24,373 nucleotides of DNA from Candidatus Humimicrobium oleiphilum (GCA_002304935.1 DBPS01000029.1:1-24373); one strand, 5' to 3'; shown: positions 1 through 8,143, counted from the stretch's first letter. Program-made: numbers and translations. The notes: a model not told the origin generated them from the letters alone.

Positions 1-839
1 AATTTATCAGTATCATCAAAAACAACATAGGAATTTTTTTCTGCATATCTTATGGCAGTTTCTTTGGGGATAAGGCTAGAGTTGACTATAAGACAGTCAA
101 TATTGCATTTAAGATATCTTTCAATTTCACAGACATGGTCTTTGACAGTAAAGTTGTCTGTTTCTCCCGGCTGGGTCATTATATTACAGATATATATTTT
201 TTTTGCTTTTGACTTGCTTATCGTTTTCGCTACGCCCTTTACAAGCAGGTTCGGAATTATGCTTGAAAACAAACTGCCCGGTCCCAGGACAATTATGTCC
301 GCTTCTTTGCAAGCCTTTAAAACCCCTGTATAAGCAGGAGGATTTGAAGGCTCAAGAAAAACTTCCTCGATAGTACCAGGATAATTTATTATCATTGTTT
401 GTCCAAGCACTTTTTTATCATCGTCAAATCTGGCACCCAGAACAACATTTTCCAGTGTTGAAGGTAAAACCCTGCCTTTTATTGATAAAATCCTGCTAAC
501 TTCCAGAATCCCTTTTGCAAAACTTCCTGTAATATTTGTCATTGCTGCAATAAAAAGGTTTCCAAAAGAGTGACCCGATAAGTCAGACTTGCCCTTGAAC
601 CTATATTGAAAAAGTTCAGAGAGAAGTGAATCTGACTCAGCAAGAGAAACAATACAATTTCTTATATCTCCGGGAGGAAGCATATTAAAATCTTCCCTAA
701 GCCGACCGGAACTTCCGCCGTCATCCGTTACAGTTACTATTGCAGTTATATTATTTGTATAGAGTTTTATTCCTCTGAGGAGGTTAGATAAACCTGTTCC
801 TCCACCTATACCTACTATTCTTATATCTGTTTTTCCCAT
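1..839 (-). CDS. yvcK: YvcK/CofD-like gluconeogenesis factor, 3' end cut by window edge
   Basis: The reverse strand is open from an ATG at 839 to the window edge, giving about 279 residues of a protein that is usually 310-450 long. Visible motifs are the N-terminal glycine-rich nucleotide loop GIGGGTGLSNLLRG (about residues 10-23), TDDGGSSGRLR (38-48), PPGDIRNC (55-62) and GHSFGNL (89-95). All are hallmarks of the YvcK/CofD (2-phospho-L-lactate transferase-like) fold. Known YvcK proteins bind UDP-sugars and are needed for growth on gluconeogenic carbon sources and for normal cell shape; they are not thought to make F420. The gene often sits with rapZ and whiA; those neighbours would lie outside the window. 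It is divergent from nagB. There is no strong Shine-Dalgarno before the ATG; the start is chosen because the conserved nucleotide loop begins a few residues later. Confidence 0.93.
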   Translation of the reverse strand, partial: MGKTDIRIVGIGGGTGLSNLLRGIKLYTNNITAIVTVTDDGGSSGRLREDFNMLPPGDIRNCIVSLAESDSLLSELFQYRFKGKSDLSGHSFGNLFIAAMTNITGSFAKGILEVSRILSIKGRVLPSTLENVVLGARFDDDKKVLGQTMIINYPGTIEEVFLEPSNPPAYTGVLKACKEADIIVLGPGSLFSSIIPNLLVKGVAKTISKSKAKKIYICNIMTQPGETDNFTVKDHVCEIERYLKCNIDCLIVNSSLIPKETAIRYAEKNSYVVFDDTDK

Positions 840-973
840 ACCTGCTTATATTTCCCATAGAACATAGTCATGATTTCTTTTAATATTTTTATTTTATCAT
901 ATACAATATATAAAAATATCGGCATGTAAATAAAATTCAGGTACAAAATTAATAAATTGATTGGAGTAAATTC

Positions 974-1753
974 ATGAGAATTATAATCAAAGATGATTAT
1001 GAGAAGATGAGCAAAGCTGCTGCAGATATCATTGCAGATATGATAAGGGTAAAACCTGATTGCGTCCTTGGTTTTGCAACAGGCAGCACTCCCATAGGAA
1101 CGTATAAAGAACTAGCTAGAATGCACAAGGAAGAAAATCTTGACTTTTCAGATGTAAAGACTTTTAACCTTGATGAATATCTCGGCATAGGAATGGAAAT
1201 GTCCAAACCTTACGAAACTGACCAGAGCTATGCGAGATTTATGTATGAAGAACTGTTTAAACACATAAATTTAAAAAAGGAAAATATACATGTACCAGAC
1301 GGCTTGACAAAAGAACCTGAAAATTTTTGCTCATGGTACGAATCTGAAATAAAAAGATACGGCGGGATAGATATACAGGTATTGGGAATAGGGGGAGACG
1401 GGCATTGGGCTTTTAATGAACCCGGTTCATCCCTTGCTTCAAGAACAAGGGTACAGGCATTAACCAAACAAACTCTGGAAGATAACTTTAATAGTTTTTA
1501 CAGGAAAGCAAAAGTCAAAAAAGAAGACATGCCACATTTTGCAATAACAATGGGTATAGGGACCATTCTTGAAACAAAACATGTATTAATGATTGTAAAT
1601 GGGATAAATAAAGCAGGCATTGTGGCAGAAGCTTTAGAAGGATGTATAACATCAAAAGTAACTGCAAGTGCAATACAGCTTCATCCGGGAAAAGTTACTG
1701 TTATTCTTGATAAACCTGCGTCTTCAAAACTGACATGGAGTATTGGAAAATAA
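974..1753 (+). CDS. nagB: Glucosamine-6-phosphate deaminase
   Basis: This 259-residue protein matches the usual NagB length (about 240-265). NagB converts glucosamine-6-P to fructose-6-P and ammonia in the cytoplasm, linking amino-sugar use to glycolysis. Motifs are the phosphate loop ATGSTPIGTY (35-44), NLDEYLG with catalytic Asp67, and GIGGDGHWAFNEPGSS with Asp142, His144 and Glu149. MGIGTIL and QLHPGKVTVILD follow. The family usually has DGHIAFNEP, so Trp145 is unusual, as is the GMEMSKPYETD stretch after NLDEYLG. The catalytic residues are all present, so activity is likely, although the exact amino-sugar phosphate is less certain. GGAGT at 962-966 sits before the ATG. The gene is single, divergent from yvcK and convergent with the next gene. 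No nagA is present in the window. Confidence 0.9.
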   Translation: MRIIIKDDYEKMSKAAADIIADMIRVKPDCVLGFATGSTPIGTYKELARMHKEENLDFSDVKTFNLDEYLGIGMEMSKPYETDQSYARFMYEELFKHINLKKENIHVPDGLTKEPENFCSWYESEIKRYGGIDIQVLGIGGDGHWAFNEPGSSLASRTRVQALTKQTLEDNFNSFYRKAKVKKEDMPHFAITMGIGTILETKHVLMIVNGINKAGIVAEALEGCITSKVTASAIQLHPGKVTVILDKPASSKLTWSIGK

Positions 1754-1779
1754 ATCACATATAAAGATTTTAAGACTTT

Positions 1780-2712
1780 TTAAAATATTTCTTCTGTTTC
1801 TTCTTTTGTGTAGAATAGGTTTATGTATTTTCTTATATCGTGTATCCCATTGCTGTCGTCAAGGATATAAGCCTTTGCCTGCTCTCTTTCAGCTACAGCT
1901 TCCTCTTCCATCTGGTTGAGCTTTTCTTCGATTTTATAGTTCTGCAATAATTTTTTTATACTTTTGAAAAGAACTTGGCTGCCATAGATAAATCTGCATT
2001 CAAAAAGTATTTTGGATGCGACCATAAATTCAAAACTGCTAAAGTCAAGCTGCTCTTCTGCTTTTTTCAAATCTTTGATTATATAGTCTATTTCTTCCAT
2101 ATAGGCAGGGTTTCTTAGAAGCGAATATTTATAATTGTAAATAGAATCGTCAAGTTCCCTAACAATATTTTTATGTAAATCATTTGTTATGATGATTATG
2201 TCCAAATCAGAACCTTTTACCATTTTTCCTGTAGAAGATTCCGGCCTTGGTTCTTTATGTGCCATATTGTAAATTACATCGCCAGCTATCATGAATACTG
2301 ATTTTTTTTTAATCTCGTTTTGTTTTTTCTGGCTGCATGCTATCTGATAAATGACTTCCCTGGCAAGCCTTAGTTTTTCATTACTGATTTCCTGAATATT
2401 TTTGGAAAGTGTATTTACAGTATTTTCAATACGCGTCAAGTCATCTTTTAATCCTACAACTGTGTAAGTCAGAAACTCCCTGAGAATTGATGGAGAAAGC
2501 CTTGCATAACCTTCCACATGCCTGTCAAACCGCAGGTATCTGCGTCCTGCTATATTTATGGCAATATCTTCAGAAAGATTGCAATATCTCCATAAAGACA
2601 ATATATCTGACTTGCATTCCTCCAGTAATTCTTTTCCGGTAAGAGGTCCCTTTTCTTTTAATATTTCAATTACTTTATCCAATTGAAAAACCCCGCTAAT
2701 GCTCCCATGCAA
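1780..2712 (-). CDS. Nucleotidyltransferase-like protein with N-terminal winged-helix-like domain, unknown role
   Basis: This is a 310-residue soluble protein. Residues about 12-75 look like a small winged helix (EILKEKGPLTGKELLEEC) followed by a very regular block, GRRYLRFDRHVEGYARLSPS and EFLTYTVVGL (56-88). A helical, probably coiled-coil stretch follows (90-135). Then MIAGDVIYNMAH (141-152) and KGSDLDIIIIT (167-176) resemble the polymerase-beta-type nucleotidyltransferase signature with an Asp-x-Asp metal pair (Asp169, Asp171). The C-terminal third is helical and charged. The first usable codon is TTG at 2712, without a ribosome site. A second TTG at 2682 has GGGG about 8 bases upstream and would give MDKVIEIL; it is at least as likely. 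No specific substrate can be named. It is a single gene, 26 bases from the convergent nagB. Confidence 0.72.
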   Translation of the reverse strand: MHGSISGVFQLDKVIEILKEKGPLTGKELLEECKSDILSLWRYCNLSEDIAINIAGRRYLRFDRHVEGYARLSPSILREFLTYTVVGLKDDLTRIENTVNTLSKNIQEISNEKLRLAREVIYQIACSQKKQNEIKKKSVFMIAGDVIYNMAHKEPRPESSTGKMVKGSDLDIIIITNDLHKNIVRELDDSIYNYKYSLLRNPAYMEEIDYIIKDLKKAEEQLDFSSFEFMVASKILFECRFIYGSQVLFKSIKKLLQNYKIEEKLNQMEEEAVAEREQAKAYILDDSNGIHDIRKYINLFYTKEETEEIF

Positions 2713-2745
2713 AACAGCATTTTATAAAATGATATTGATGTCAGC

Positions 2746-2772
2746 CTGAATATTATTAAATTATATATTCAG
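2746..2772. promoter_or_regulatory. AT-rich dyad, possible operator
   Basis: A perfect 8-bp inverted repeat CTGAATAT / ATATTCAG with an 11-base spacer lies in the divergent gap between the nucleotidyltransferase-like gene and the cysteine-synthase-like gene. It could be an operator for either side. There is no T-run, so a terminator is unlikely. No regulator is assigned. Confidence 0.25.
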
Positions 2773-2975
2773 AATTATAAGTTGTATATTTTTTATTAAA
2801 TTATTGCATTTAATAAAAGCTTTTTTCTAAATAAATATCCTATTAATTCTATACAGAATATTTATTCGGTTCTATAATTACTGAAACGAAAAAGACAAAC
2901 CGGCTCGTATTTTTAACCGGATTTAAATAAGCAGATTTGTATTTTAAACATTTCTTAATTTTGATATAGAACAAG

Positions 2976-3905
2976 ATGGCAGCAGCTTTGAAAAAAACCA
3001 AAATAATGGAAACTATCGGAAATACCCCCATAGTCGAACTGGAGAAGACCAATAAAACCAGCTCCCATATATATGTGAAATTAGATAGTCTAAATCCGAG
3101 CGGAAGCATAAAAGACGTAATGGCTTTCTGGATGATTGAGATGGCTGAAAAAAGGGGAGAATTAAAAAAGGGTTCCAGGATAATAGAAGTAACAACAGGA
3201 AATACCGGCATATCTTTTGCAATGCTTTCCTCAATTCATAATTATAAGTTTACTGCAATCATGCCCGAACATATGAGCATTGAAAGAAGGCAGATAATGA
3301 AAGCTTTTAATGCAGAGATCATTCTTACCCCCAAAGAGGAGGATATGATGGGGGCAATTAAAAAATATGAGGAACTCATTAAAAAATATCCTGATGCATG
3401 GCTGCCCAGACAATTTGAAAATGAAGATAATATAATGGCGCATAAGAATATCACCGGTAAAGAAATAATAAAGCAGGTAGGCGCCAGTATCGACTATTTT
3501 GTTGCCGGTGCGGGGACCGGAGGGACTTTGATAGGAGTTGCAAAAGCATTAAAAGAAGTTAATCAAAATGTTAGAATAGTGTGTGTTGAGCCGGCAGAAT
3601 CTGCAGTCCTTGGCGGGAAAAAACCAGGCCTGCATGAGATACAGGGTATAGGAGAAGGATTTGTCCCGAAAATACTTGAAGATAATCTGGGACTGGTTGA
3701 TGAAGTAATTCAGATAAAAAGTGCTGATGCAATGAAAATGGCAAAAAAACTGGCAAAAGAAGAAGGCTTGCTTGCGGGCATAAGTTCGGGTGCAAATGTA
3801 CTGGCATCATTAAAAATAGCAGAAAAAATAAGCCAGGGCAAAACCATCGTGACTGTTTTACCGGACAGGGGTGAGAGATATCTAAGCTCCGGATTGTATA
3901 AATAA
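2976..3905 (+). CDS. Cysteine synthase / cystathionine-beta-synthase family PLP enzyme
   Basis: A 309-residue fold-type II PLP enzyme of normal CysK length. The Schiff-base lysine is Lys46 in NPSGSIKDVMAF. The substrate loop is TTGNTG (73-78), where the family usually has TSGNTG. The PLP-phosphate loop is GAGTGGT (178-184). MPEHMSIERRQIMKAFNAE, QFENEDN, GISSGAN and LPDRGERYLSSGLY are also family landmarks. The likely reaction is O-acetylserine (or O-phosphoserine) plus sulfide to cysteine, but the Thr-for-Ser change in the substrate loop and SIKDV for SVKDR leave room for another beta-replacement reaction. No regulatory CBS domain is attached. The ATG at 2976 has no clear Shine-Dalgarno. A second Met at 3006 would still keep the conserved METIGNTP start. 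No serine acetyltransferase is adjacent. Confidence 0.88.
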   Translation: MAAALKKTKIMETIGNTPIVELEKTNKTSSHIYVKLDSLNPSGSIKDVMAFWMIEMAEKRGELKKGSRIIEVTTGNTGISFAMLSSIHNYKFTAIMPEHMSIERRQIMKAFNAEIILTPKEEDMMGAIKKYEELIKKYPDAWLPRQFENEDNIMAHKNITGKEIIKQVGASIDYFVAGAGTGGTLIGVAKALKEVNQNVRIVCVEPAESAVLGGKKPGLHEIQGIGEGFVPKILEDNLGLVDEVIQIKSADAMKMAKKLAKEEGLLAGISSGANVLASLKIAEKISQGKTIVTVLPDRGERYLSSGLYK

Positions 3906-3949
3906 TTTAAATGCCTGCTATTTCAAATAATTCATTAAAATTAAACTCT

Positions 3950-3993
3950 CATATTTTCATAAAGACCTGACCCATATTTTCATAAAGACCTGA
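3950..3993. repeat. Two-copy 21-bp direct repeat, 23-bp period
   Basis: CATATTTTCATAAAGACCTGA occurs at 3950-3970 and again at 3973-3993, in the gap between the cysteine-synthase-like gene and the aldo/keto reductase. A partial third copy (AAGACCTGATT) occurs near 4100, before the reductase start. It may be a tandem operator or a simple local duplication. Confidence 0.8.
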
Positions 3994-4148
3994 TATAAAT
4001 AAGTTATTTTATTGATTTTATGAAGCTGCCTTAAATATCTAAATATATAAGTAAATTTTTTGATTTTACCATTATAATTATTATAAAAGCGTTAATGCAG
4101 AAGACCTGATTTGTAAAAACAAATTTATATTCATCGGGGAGGGAAATT

Positions 4149-5003
4149 ATGGAAAAGAGACTTCTGGGCAAAACCAATGAAAAATTATCAGTAATTGGTT
4201 TCGGTGGCATTGTAGTAATGAATGAAACCAGAAAAGATTCTTCAGAATTTGTATCCAAAGCTATAAGCAGAGGGATAAATTATTTTGATGTAGCTCCTCA
4301 ATACGGTAATGCCCAGGAAATGATGGGGCCTGCCTTAAAACCATATCGTAAAGATGTTTTTCTTGCCTGCAAGACATTGGAAAGATCAAAGAAAGAGGCA
4401 GAGAAAGAGCTAAATGATTCACTTAAAAAATTAAAAACCGATTATTTCGATCTTTATCAGCTTCATGAAGTAACGACTTTAAGCGAAGTGAAACAGATTC
4501 TTGGACCAGGCGGAGCCATGGAAGCTTTTGAAGAAGCCAGGGATAAAGGGCTTATAAGGTTTATTGGTTTTTCTGCCCATACGGAAGAAGCAGCTCTTGC
4601 CCTGATGGAACAATATGATTTTTCGACAATTCTTTTTCCTTTTAACTGGTCGGTATGGCTGAAAGATGGATTTGGTCCACAGGTTTTAAAAAAGGCAAGA
4701 GAAAAAAATATGGGGATACTTGCATTAAAAGCTCTTGCAAAAAGAAGCCTGGAAGAGAATGAGCACCCGAAATGGAATAAGTGCTGGTATGCCCCGGTTG
4801 ATGATTTTGAAGAAGCGTCCTTATGTCTTCGTTTTACACTCTCTCTCCCAGTTACATCGGCGGTTTCACCGAGTCATGCTGAGCTTTTGTGGTGGGCTTG
4901 TGATATCGCAGATAATTTTACCCCATTGTCCGAAGATGAACTGGCATTTTTAAAGAAGAAATCAGAAGATATAAGCACAATCACCAGGAAGTTAAAAAAC
5001 TGA
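4149..5003 (+). CDS. Aldo/keto reductase
   Basis: A 284-residue NADPH-dependent oxidoreductase of the aldo/keto reductase superfamily. It begins MEKRLLGKTNEKLSVIGFGG, typical of the bacterial single-domain members. The catalytic tetrad is visible: Asp47 and Tyr52 in FDVAPQYG, Lys75 in ACKT and His106 in YQLHEV. GFSAH (about 141-145) matches the family's GFSNH-type segment. There is no C-terminal ferredoxin domain, unlike some related proteins. The physiological aldehyde or ketone cannot be inferred. An unusually strong ribosome site GGGGAGGG (4136-4143) ends 5 bases before the ATG, which suggests high translation. It appears to be monocistronic and convergent with exonuclease III. Confidence 0.9.
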   Translation: MEKRLLGKTNEKLSVIGFGGIVVMNETRKDSSEFVSKAISRGINYFDVAPQYGNAQEMMGPALKPYRKDVFLACKTLERSKKEAEKELNDSLKKLKTDYFDLYQLHEVTTLSEVKQILGPGGAMEAFEEARDKGLIRFIGFSAHTEEAALALMEQYDFSTILFPFNWSVWLKDGFGPQVLKKAREKNMGILALKALAKRSLEENEHPKWNKCWYAPVDDFEEASLCLRFTLSLPVTSAVSPSHAELLWWACDIADNFTPLSEDELAFLKKKSEDISTITRKLKN

Positions 5004-5033
5004 CATTAAAAAAATAAATAAGCCCGGTATTAT

Positions 5034-5079
5034 TACTAGAAAAATAAAAACAGTAATTAAATAAACCGGCATTACTGTT
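5034..5079 (-). terminator. Likely terminator of exonuclease III
   Basis: A perfect 9-bp inverted repeat AACAGTAAT / ATTACTGTT (5049-5057 and 5071-5079, 13-base loop) lies between two convergent genes. On the minus strand it is followed by a T-rich run (TTTTATTTTTCT), as expected for an intrinsic terminator of the exonuclease gene. On the plus strand there is no T-run, so any effect on the aldo/keto reductase transcript is less sure. Confidence 0.5.
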
Positions 5080-5118
5080 ATAAAGTAAAAATTAAAAAAA
5101 CAGCCATATTCAGCAAGC

Positions 5119-5934
5119 TCATAAGGATAATTCAAGGACAACAGGGCAGTGGTCTGAGCCCATTACATCAGACATTATCCTGCAATTTTTTATATTCTTT
5201 GCCAGGCCTTTGCTGACAAAAAAATAATCCAGTCTCCAGCCCACATTTCTTTCTCTTGATTTTGTCTTGTAATCCCACCATGTATAATTTCCAGGCTCAT
5301 TATTAAACATCCTGAAAGCATCTATAAAACCGGCTGATATCAGCCTGTCTATCCATGCTCTTTCTTCGGGAAGGAAACCCGTGTTTTTTTCGTTTTGTTT
5401 TGGTCTGGCCAGATCGATAGGTTTGTGTGCAGTATTAATATCTCCTGTAATAACTATATTCCTGTTTTCCTTTAAAAGGTTTTTGATATGCAGTAAAAAT
5501 CTGTCATAGAATTCGAGTTTGTATGGAAGTCTTTTCTTTTCCCTTCCTCCATTGGGCATGTAAGTGTTAAAGATTATAAAATCTTTGTAATGGTGCCAAA
5601 TTATACGTCCCTCATTGTCGAAGCCAGCCCCGGATTCTTCCGGTTTGATTTTTGAATAGATCCCGACTCCACTGTATCCGGGTCTGGCTGCTGAAGAAAG
5701 ATAAAGATCATATCCGCCGACATTTTTTAATTCATCCGGGATTTTATCTTCCTGGATTTTAGTTTCCTGAAGACAGATTATGTCAAAATTGTTTTTACTT
5801 ATGAAATCATCGAAGCCTTTTCGGAAAATTGCTCTCAGACCATTTACATTCCAGGAGACAATGGGGACGTATAATCTGGGCCTTTCTTTATCACTGTCAG
5901 TATAATCTTCATGATTGCTATTATTAAAATTCAT
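5119..5934 (-). CDS. xth: Exodeoxyribonuclease III / AP endonuclease with N-terminal extension
   Basis: A 271-residue ExoIII-family DNA repair enzyme that cuts at abasic sites and has 3'-phosphatase and 3'-exonuclease activity. Motifs are SWNVNGLRA (27-35), LQETK with Glu57, EGR (108-110), YMPNGG with Tyr125, GDINTAHKPIDLARPK with Asp165, Asn167 and His170, GFLPEERAWIDR, YTWWDYKTKSRERNVGWRLDYF, and GSDHCPV with Asp261 and His262. Family members normally begin directly with a short strand and SWNVNG. Here about 24 polar residues precede it. That extension ends in PRLYVP, encoded by a copy of the palindromic repeat arm found elsewhere in the window. AAGGA ends 3 bases before the ATG at 5934, so this start looks real. 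A second repeat arm overlaps the EGRIIW codons. All catalytic residues are intact. Confidence 0.93.
   Translation of the reverse strand: MNFNNSNHEDYTDSDKERPRLYVPIVSWNVNGLRAIFRKGFDDFISKNNFDIICLQETKIQEDKIPDELKNVGGYDLYLSSAARPGYSGVGIYSKIKPEESGAGFDNEGRIIWHHYKDFIIFNTYMPNGGREKKRLPYKLEFYDRFLLHIKNLLKENRNIVITGDINTAHKPIDLARPKQNEKNTGFLPEERAWIDRLISAGFIDAFRMFNNEPGNYTWWDYKTKSRERNVGWRLDYFFVSKGLAKNIKNCRIMSDVMGSDHCPVVLELSL
5596..5611 (-). repeat. Palindromic-repeat arm inside the exonuclease III coding region (EGRIIW codons)
   Basis: CCAAATTATACGTCCC is identical over 16 bases to the right-hand arms at 11981 and 13120. On the minus strand it reads GGGACGTATAATTTGG and encodes GRIIW of the conserved EGR region. 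The preceding GC also matches the second element. Confidence 0.75.
5863..5879 (+). repeat. Palindromic-repeat arm at the N-terminal extension boundary of exonuclease III
   Basis: GGGGACGTATAATCTGG differs by one base from the left arms at 11897 and 12931. On the minus strand it encodes PRLYVP (residues 19-24), immediately before the conserved IVSWNVNG core. Confidence 0.8.
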
Positions 5935-6147
5935 TTTCCTTATGCCTATATGCCAGACTGTTAATATTCTGGCGATTATAAAATTGAAATTTAATCATAA
6001 TCAGTATACAGTTAAACATATTCATATAATTAAAAGCACTTCACTGAAATTTGCAATAATATTTTTATTGATTTTTTTCATTTATAATGTAAGATTTATC
6101 TTGTAAATAAGATATATTGTGTAAATAAAATTCAATGAGGTTTAGGC

Positions 6148-6480
6148 ATGAAGGCTCTTAAAAGTAAAAAATTCTATGGTTCTGTTACCGTAAGTGAACG
6201 GGGGCAGATAGCAATACCTGTGGAAGCACGAAAAGATTTTAATATCAGGACAGGTGACAAATTGCTTGTTTTTGGAGATCTGGAAAGAGGGATAGGTATT
6301 GCCACATTTTCCATAATGCAAAAAAACATGGAAGGAACATCTGACCTTTTCCATGAAATTGAGCATAAATTGACTAAAAAAGAAAATGAGAATCCAGAAA
6401 AAGAAAATAAAAATATAAAAAATAGAAAGATAAGAGCAGAAAAAATTGTCAGCAAAAAGGACAAACACGGTGATATATAA
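6148..6480 (+). CDS. AbrB/SpoVT-type swapped-hairpin regulator with charged tail
   Basis: A 110-residue protein. The N-terminal 45 residues (YGSVTVSERGQIAIPVEARK, then DFNIRTGDKLLVFGD) match the AbrB/MazE/SpoVT beta-hairpin DNA-binding fold. The rest is a Lys/Glu/Asn-rich, probably helical or disordered tail. It is the first gene of an operon with an ABC exporter: its TAA overlaps the ATG of the ATPase gene (TAATG). Such small AbrB proteins commonly head ABC-2 exporter operons, and a role as the operon's own repressor is inferred, not shown. GAGG at 6136-6139 is a reasonable ribosome site. The upstream region holds a repeated GTAAATAA (6103-6110 and 6121-6128), a candidate binding site. A toxin-antitoxin role is unlikely because no toxin gene follows. 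Confidence 0.82.
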   Translation: MKALKSKKFYGSVTVSERGQIAIPVEARKDFNIRTGDKLLVFGDLERGIGIATFSIMQKNMEGTSDLFHEIEHKLTKKENENPEKENKNIKNRKIRAEKIVSKKDKHGDI

Positions 6481-7403
6481 TGGAAAATGCAATAAGAATA
6501 AAAGATTTAAGAAAAAATCTGCAGAATCGTGAAATACTTAAAGGAATAAGTTTTGATGTAAAGACCGGTGACATATTTGGCTACCTGGGTCCTAATGGTG
6601 CAGGAAAAACAACTACAATAAGAATACTGCTTGGATTGTTCAAGGCTGATTCAGGAGAACTTGAAATTCTTAGCCGTGATATAAATGATAGTGAGACGAG
6701 AAGAAAAATCGGATTTGTTCTTGACGAAGATGGTCTTTATGACAATATGACAGCTGAAGAAAACATACTCTATTATGCCCGTATTTATGGTGTCCAGAAA
6801 TCCGGCAGAAATATAAGCAAGCTTCTTGAGATGGTAGAGCTTTCAGACAGAGCCGGTGACAGAATACGTATGTACTCTAAAGGAATGAGGCAGCGTCTTG
6901 CTCTTGCAAGGGCGATGGTGCATGGACCTGAAATCCTTATACTTGATGAACCTACTTCAGGAGTTGATCCGTCAGGCCAGATAGAAATAAGAAATATAAT
7001 GAAAAAACTTGCCAGTACGGAAAACAAAACTATTTTTTTAAGCTCCCATAATCTTGATGAAGTACAGAGAATATGCAACAGGATTGCAATAATAGACAGA
7101 GGCACAATCAGATTGTATGGAGAATTGGAGAATCTTCGAAAGGAAATGAGCAAGAGAGTTTTTATTATAAAAACAGCACAATCGGTTCCGGAGGCTCTCA
7201 TAGATGAATTAAAGCATAATCCTGGCATAGGGCTTCAGGAAGTCAGCGAAAATGAACTTGTTTTTTCGCCGTCCGGCAATACCGAAATTTCTGATATAAT
7301 AAGCAGCCTTTCTAAAAAGGGGATAAAGATAGAAGAAGCAATAAAAAAAGAAGCTACTCTCGAAGAATTGTATTCAGCAATTTTAAAAGTGACTGAGGCA
7401 TAA
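6480..7403 (+). CDS. ABC transporter ATP-binding protein (ABC-2 exporter type)
   Basis: A 307-residue ATPase of the CcmA/Nod-type exporter family. It has Walker A GPNGAGKT (37-44), the signature YSKGMRQR (132-139), Walker B ILILDEPTS (152-160), a D-loop GVDP and the switch histidine His190 in SSHNLDE. The Q-loop region reads GFVLDEDGLYDN and lacks the usual glutamine, an unusual but not unique feature. The last 80 residues form the small C-terminal domain common in this family. It is translationally coupled to genes on both sides by TAATG overlaps (6480 and 7403). The two permeases that follow supply the membrane part. The substrate is unknown. Confidence 0.92.
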   Translation: MENAIRIKDLRKNLQNREILKGISFDVKTGDIFGYLGPNGAGKTTTIRILLGLFKADSGELEILSRDINDSETRRKIGFVLDEDGLYDNMTAEENILYYARIYGVQKSGRNISKLLEMVELSDRAGDRIRMYSKGMRQRLALARAMVHGPEILILDEPTSGVDPSGQIEIRNIMKKLASTENKTIFLSSHNLDEVQRICNRIAIIDRGTIRLYGELENLRKEMSKRVFIIKTAQSVPEALIDELKHNPGIGLQEVSENELVFSPSGNTEISDIISSLSKKGIKIEEAIKKEATLEELYSAILKVTEA

Positions 7404-8143
7404 TGAAAGATATAGCTCTTGTTACCTTAAACAGCATAAGGAATAATCTGAGGACAAGGTCAATTATTATTGTCATTTTGTTAGTAATTATAATGATTGC
7501 AATTGGCCTGGCTTTGTTTTTCTGCCTCCTGCTGATTGCTCCGGAAGTCAAATCAGCAGCACCGGATACAGACAGGCTTTCAGCTTATCTTGGACTTGTA
7601 ACATACACAATGGTTGTATTGTGCCTGGGAATAAATCAGAACGTTTTTGCATTCCAGCCAATGGTAAAAGAAAAAACCCGTGGAAATATTGAATCTCTTC
7701 TTGCAACCCCGCTTGATATAAAAAATTTGTGGCTGGCAAAAAGCTTTTCAGTATTTATCCCCGGATTAATTTTTGCCTGGGTTCTTTCGCTTATATCACT
7801 AATTATTGTAAATTATGTATATCTTGTTCCGGTTGTCGGTTTTTTATACACGCACTGGATGGGACTGAACACATTTCTCGGGGCTCCGCTTCTATATCTG
7901 GCGCTGAGCATGCTGACTCATCTCATATCGCTTGCAGGAAAACCTGTAAACGGGAATATCATCGGCCAGATTTCTTTACCGCTATTACTGACATTAATGA
8001 TAAATATAATAACCAGAAACTTTATGGATATAAATTCATGGAATTTTTTTGTGTTTAATCTTGCAATAGCAGCAGCGATTATTGTTGTTGTAATAATCCT
8101 GCTTCCCAGGCTTACAAGAGAAAGAATAGTGCTGTCAATTTAG
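7403..8143 (+). CDS. ABC-2 type permease, first subunit
   Basis: A 246-residue integral membrane protein with about six membrane segments. The first is at about residues 21-46, the last at about 218-238. The cytoplasmic loop KEKTRGNIESLLATPLDIKNLWLAK (residues about 90-114) is the conserved ABC-2 coupling motif, and a nearly identical motif occurs in the next gene. The pair therefore probably arose by duplication and forms a heterodimer with the ATPase encoded just upstream. The ATG overlaps the ATPase stop codon. No substrate can be predicted. Confidence 0.87.
   Translation: MKDIALVTLNSIRNNLRTRSIIIVILLVIIMIAIGLALFFCLLLIAPEVKSAAPDTDRLSAYLGLVTYTMVVLCLGINQNVFAFQPMVKEKTRGNIESLLATPLDIKNLWLAKSFSVFIPGLIFAWVLSLISLIIVNYVYLVPVVGFLYTHWMGLNTFLGAPLLYLALSMLTHLISLAGKPVNGNIIGQISLPLLLTLMINIITRNFMDINSWNFFVFNLAIAAAIIVVVIILLPRLTRERIVLSI

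Noticed and set aside
52..333. Open frame of 93 codons on the plus strand
   Set aside because: It lies antisense to the clear yvcK coding region and shows no family features.
3950..3993. Tandem repeat considered as a small CRISPR array
   Set aside because: There are only two copies, separated by two bases with no spacer, and no cas genes.
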